From IMG/VR virus record IMGVR_UViG_3300021371_000042, positions 1 through 39,965 of that record: a stretch of DNA of 39,965 nucleotides. The stretch is one strand, 5' to 3'. The notes under the pieces are model-generated. The model made no database searches. It was not told the origin of the DNA and saw nothing but the letters and a program-made list of their open reading frames with translations. Below are positions 37,722 to 39,965 of this stretch, piece by piece (within the stretch, counting starts at the first letter, position 1; the number at the start of each line of letters is the position of its first letter). The translations under genes and the position numbers were made by a program. This DNA comes from a virus.

Positions 37722-39341
37722 ATGCCCCTGCTCCCCATTAGAAACCTAGGTGCTGCAGGGGTAATCACTGATGTTGACCCCTTCAACCTACCGTTTAATG
37801 CCTTCACCAGAGCTAAGAACGTCAGGTTCTCAGATGGCAACGTAGAGAGATCACCAGTCTTCAGGACTGCATATGACTACACTAGCTCCAGCACCAAGGT
37901 CCCATCCTTTGTCTTTGGCTTAAGTAACCCCGGCACCTTCGACACAGTACTTATAGTCAACGATGACTTCTCAGTGGAAGAGTTTGCCAATGGTGCTGTG
38001 TCTTCAGTACACACAGACACCCAGTCTGCATCCCCCGCCCCAGTCACCGGCACCACCCTAGCCTCAGTAGAGTACCTCAACAGGCCCTCTAGAGTACCAA
38101 TCGCTAGAACCCCATCCGCCAGTAACTTTAGTGACCTAGCCAACTGGGATAGCACATGGCGCACTAGGTCCCTGAGGTCCTTTGGTGACTTCATGTTAGC
38201 CTTGAACCTAACCGAGGGAAGCACAAGTTACCCCAACCGGGTACGCTTCTCAGATATTACCTTAGCCAACCAGGTCCCCGGATCTTGGGATGCAACAGAC
38301 ACCACCAAGTCTGCAGGCTTCAATGATCTTGTGCAGCTTAGGACCCCCATAGTGGACGGGGCCACCCTAGGTTCCAACTTCCTGATCTACTCCAGTGATC
38401 AAGTGTGGAACATGGAGTTCGTAGGTGGCACCTTCATATTCAACTTCCGTAAGGTCTTTGATGATGCTGGTGTAATTAACCAGAACTGCATCTTAGAGGT
38501 CGAAGGTAAGCACTACGTCTTCGATACAGATGACATCTATGTCAACGATGGTATCACCAGGCAGTCCATCTGTGACAACCGTGTCCGAGACTACATCTTC
38601 AATGGTATCGATATGTCTCTACAAGAGGCCTGCTTTGTCATGCATGTGGCCGACCTAGAAGAGATCTACTTCTGTTACCACTCAGGTGATGACCTAGCTG
38701 TCTATGGTGACGTAAGTGGCTGCAACAGGGCGGCTGTCTACAACTATAGATCAGACACATGGTCCTTCGTGGATCTCCCTAATGTAACCTCAGGATCCCT
38801 AGCTAACCTAGACGCCGTGACTACCTATGCCACCACAGGGTTAACCTATGATGCAACAGGTGGCACCTATCACGCTCAGGAATCCAAGTTCACCAGATAC
38901 CCAGTCATGGTCTCCAAGAAGGACACCGCCGCTGGTATCACTAGCCCCCGTCTCTTAGGTCTCGACCTTGTAGACTCTGGGTCCTTAAACTTACCTGAGA
39001 CCACTGAGGTCAATAAACCTGTGTACCTAGAGCGCACAGGTATTGACCTAGACCAAGAAGCCCAGCTTCCCTTGAGTAGCTACAAGATCATCAAGAGGCT
39101 ATATCCTCAGATATCCACGCCATCCACTGATAAGTTCTTTGACTTCACCTTTGGTGCTGCCGACTTACCACCCAACGTCCCTCTCTATGAGGCCCCAGTG
39201 AACTTTGATAGCTCCACTGAGTATAAGGTGGATACACGTATCAGTGGTCGATACCTCAGCTACAAGGTGCAGACGTCAGAGATCAAAGACTTCACCCTGT
39301 CAGGCATGGACGTCGAGGTTGTAGCCACTGGGAGACGTTGA
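37722..39341 (+). CDS. Large tail protein, probable tail nozzle/tubular protein
   Basis: A 539-residue beta-rich protein. It opens with 'PLLPIRNLGAAGVITDVDPF', then 'FTRAKNVRFSDGNVERSPVF', then alternating short strands such as 'RSFGDFMLALNL', 'SDQVWNMEFVGGTFIFNFRK' and 'GKHYVFDTDDIYVNDG'. This beta-propeller-like pattern fits podovirus nozzle proteins (functional counterparts of T7 gp12 or P22 gp10) and, from memory, SIO1-like phages carry the same opening. It forms the lower part of the short tail. It has no signal peptide. The next gene starts 2 bases after its stop. Confidence 0.72.
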   Translation: MPLLPIRNLGAAGVITDVDPFNLPFNAFTRAKNVRFSDGNVERSPVFRTAYDYTSSSTKVPSFVFGLSNPGTFDTVLIVNDDFSVEEFANGAVSSVHTDTQSASPAPVTGTTLASVEYLNRPSRVPIARTPSASNFSDLANWDSTWRTRSLRSFGDFMLALNLTEGSTSYPNRVRFSDITLANQVPGSWDATDTTKSAGFNDLVQLRTPIVDGATLGSNFLIYSSDQVWNMEFVGGTFIFNFRKVFDDAGVINQNCILEVEGKHYVFDTDDIYVNDGITRQSICDNRVRDYIFNGIDMSLQEACFVMHVADLEEIYFCYHSGDDLAVYGDVSGCNRAAVYNYRSDTWSFVDLPNVTSGSLANLDAVTTYATTGLTYDATGGTYHAQESKFTRYPVMVSKKDTAAGITSPRLLGLDLVDSGSLNLPETTEVNKPVYLERTGIDLDQEAQLPLSSYKIIKRLYPQISTPSTDKFFDFTFGAADLPPNVPLYEAPVNFDSSTEYKVDTRISGRYLSYKVQTSEIKDFTLSGMDVEVVATGRR

Positions 39342-39343
39342 CC

Positions 39344-39622
39344 ATGTCTTTGTCAGATAAGCTTAACATTCTCACTAGGGTCTACACTAGGCGACCCACC
39401 CCCGCCCTAGAGGCTAGCTTCAAGAACTTCATCCAAGATGAGCTTAGAGAGATTGAGGCATCAGTAAAGTCTATAGCTGACGCAGCACCCCAGGTAGCCA
39501 ATGATGCACCTAGCAGCCCTCGGAAGGGCATGGTTCGCTATGCCGTGTCACCTTGGAACCCTCTGGGTAACAGCTACCAAGGGCTGGTTGTCTACAACGG
39601 GACAGCCTGGGTCCAAGTGTAG
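39344..39622 (+). CDS. Small tail-associated conserved protein
   Basis: A 92-residue protein from the ATG at 39344 (GGGAG about 9 bases upstream). Residues 1-50 form a helix ('PALEASFKNFIQDELREIEASVKSI' in part). Residues 58-92 are 'SPRKGMVRYAVSPWNPLG' then 'GLVVYNGTAWVQV', a short beta module common in phage tail and fibre proteins. It lies between the tail nozzle and the internal virion proteins, so it is likely a virion protein. Exact role unknown. Confidence 0.72.
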   Translation: MSLSDKLNILTRVYTRRPTPALEASFKNFIQDELREIEASVKSIADAAPQVANDAPSSPRKGMVRYAVSPWNPLGNSYQGLVVYNGTAWVQV

Positions 39623-39677
39623 CTACCCAAAGACCAATAAAAATAAAAAGCCAACAAAGGCTAAAGGAGTATCCAGC

Positions 39678-39965
39678 ATGTGGGGCCAAATCATTGGTGC
39701 CGTTGCACCAGCTGTCATAGGCGGCATCATGGGCAACAAGGCCGCTAAAGAAGACCGCAAGAATATGAAGGCCATGAACGATGCCAACATGGCAGGCTTT
39801 CGACAGTATGAGCCCTACGTTGACCAAGCCCTAGAGGGCGGCCAAGGTGCCTTCAATGGCGTCTTAGACACAGGATACTACCAAGGACCCACCTACGCTG
39901 GACCTAACGCATTCCAGACAGGCACAGCTGGCAACATGGGTAACTTTGGTCTCGACATGCAGCGC
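39678..39965 (+). CDS. 5' part of the internal virion protein gene that continues at base 3
   Basis: ATG at 39678 with AAAGGAG 8 bases upstream. It encodes 96 residues and remains open at the window end. The N-terminus MWGQIIGAVAPAVIGGIMGN is a hydrophobic glycine-rich helix, followed by a charged segment 'KEDRKNMKAMNDANMAGFRQ' and the region repeated at the left edge. The first 46 codons are unique to this end. With the left-edge part, the full protein has about 352 residues. The helix suggests membrane insertion when the protein is ejected into the host. Confidence 0.7.
   Translation, partial: MWGQIIGAVAPAVIGGIMGNKAAKEDRKNMKAMNDANMAGFRQYEPYVDQALEGGQGAFNGVLDTGYYQGPTYAGPNAFQTGTAGNMGNFGLDMQR
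39817..39965. repeat. Right copy of the terminal overlap (matches 1-149)
   Basis: Same 149 bases as the left end except at 39833-39836 and 39839, where the codons read CTA GAG GGC instead of CTC TCA GGG. Removing one copy gives a circle of about 39,816 bp. Confidence 0.9.

Overview
The window is the near-complete genome of a T7-like podovirus (short-tailed, double-stranded DNA phage), read from a circular or circularised molecule. Every gene I can support lies on the + strand. The last 149 bases repeat the first 149 with five clustered mismatches, and one open reading frame runs from the right edge into the left edge, so the real molecule is about 39.8 kb. Alphaproteobacteria, probably marine, are the likeliest hosts. 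This rests on a tRNA 3' half that resembles an alphaproteobacterial CAT-anticodon tRNA, and on a gene set that resembles marine roseophage-type podoviruses, as far as I can recall them. It is an inference, not a search result.

Layout around the circle: (1) 36973-39622 tail genes (collar-type fibre, large tail protein, small tail-associated protein). (2) 39678 through the junction to 7809: three internal virion or DNA-ejection proteins, the last a 1934-residue polyvalent protein with an ADP-ribosyltransferase-like domain and an HExxH metallopeptidase motif. (3) 7829-12416 packaging and portal. (4) 12421-15938 scaffold, major capsid protein, a strong terminator, small head genes and a head-tail adaptor. 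(5) 15951-19354 tail fibres, AT-richer than the surroundings. (6) 19357-21584 lysis cassette with membrane proteins and a GH108 endolysin. (7) 21585-23653 integration module: a one-helix microprotein, a tRNA-like attP candidate, small genes, an inserted GIY-YIG nuclease and a tyrosine integrase. (8) 23700-35772 the phage RNA polymerase and a T7-type replication set (SSB, endonuclease I, primase-helicase, MazG, DNA polymerase, 5'-3' exonuclease, ribonucleotide reductase). (9) 35773-36972 a mostly non-coding region with two repeat arrays.

How the parts fit: a T7/SP6-like single-subunit RNA polymerase is made from its own module and probably reads three near-identical promoters (23700, 26400, 36004) that resemble the SP6 promoter. 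Terminators after the polymerase gene, after the endonuclease I gene and after the capsid gene divide the transcript. The replication genes follow T7 order (2.5-3-4-5-6), plus a nucleotide-supply arm (MazG, probable cobalamin-dependent RNR). The integrase and attP candidate imply that a lysogenic option sits beside an otherwise lytic T7-like programme.

The most notable features are: a 244-nt group I intron without an ORF that splits the major capsid gene and whose splice sites can be assigned to the base; a helically phased 12 x 10-bp array and a 50-bp-period array that carry the same heptamer in opposite orientations; an ADP-ribosyltransferase cassette flanked by an exact 28-bp direct repeat; and a GIY-YIG gene flanked by a 20-bp direct repeat that includes the ribosome binding site.
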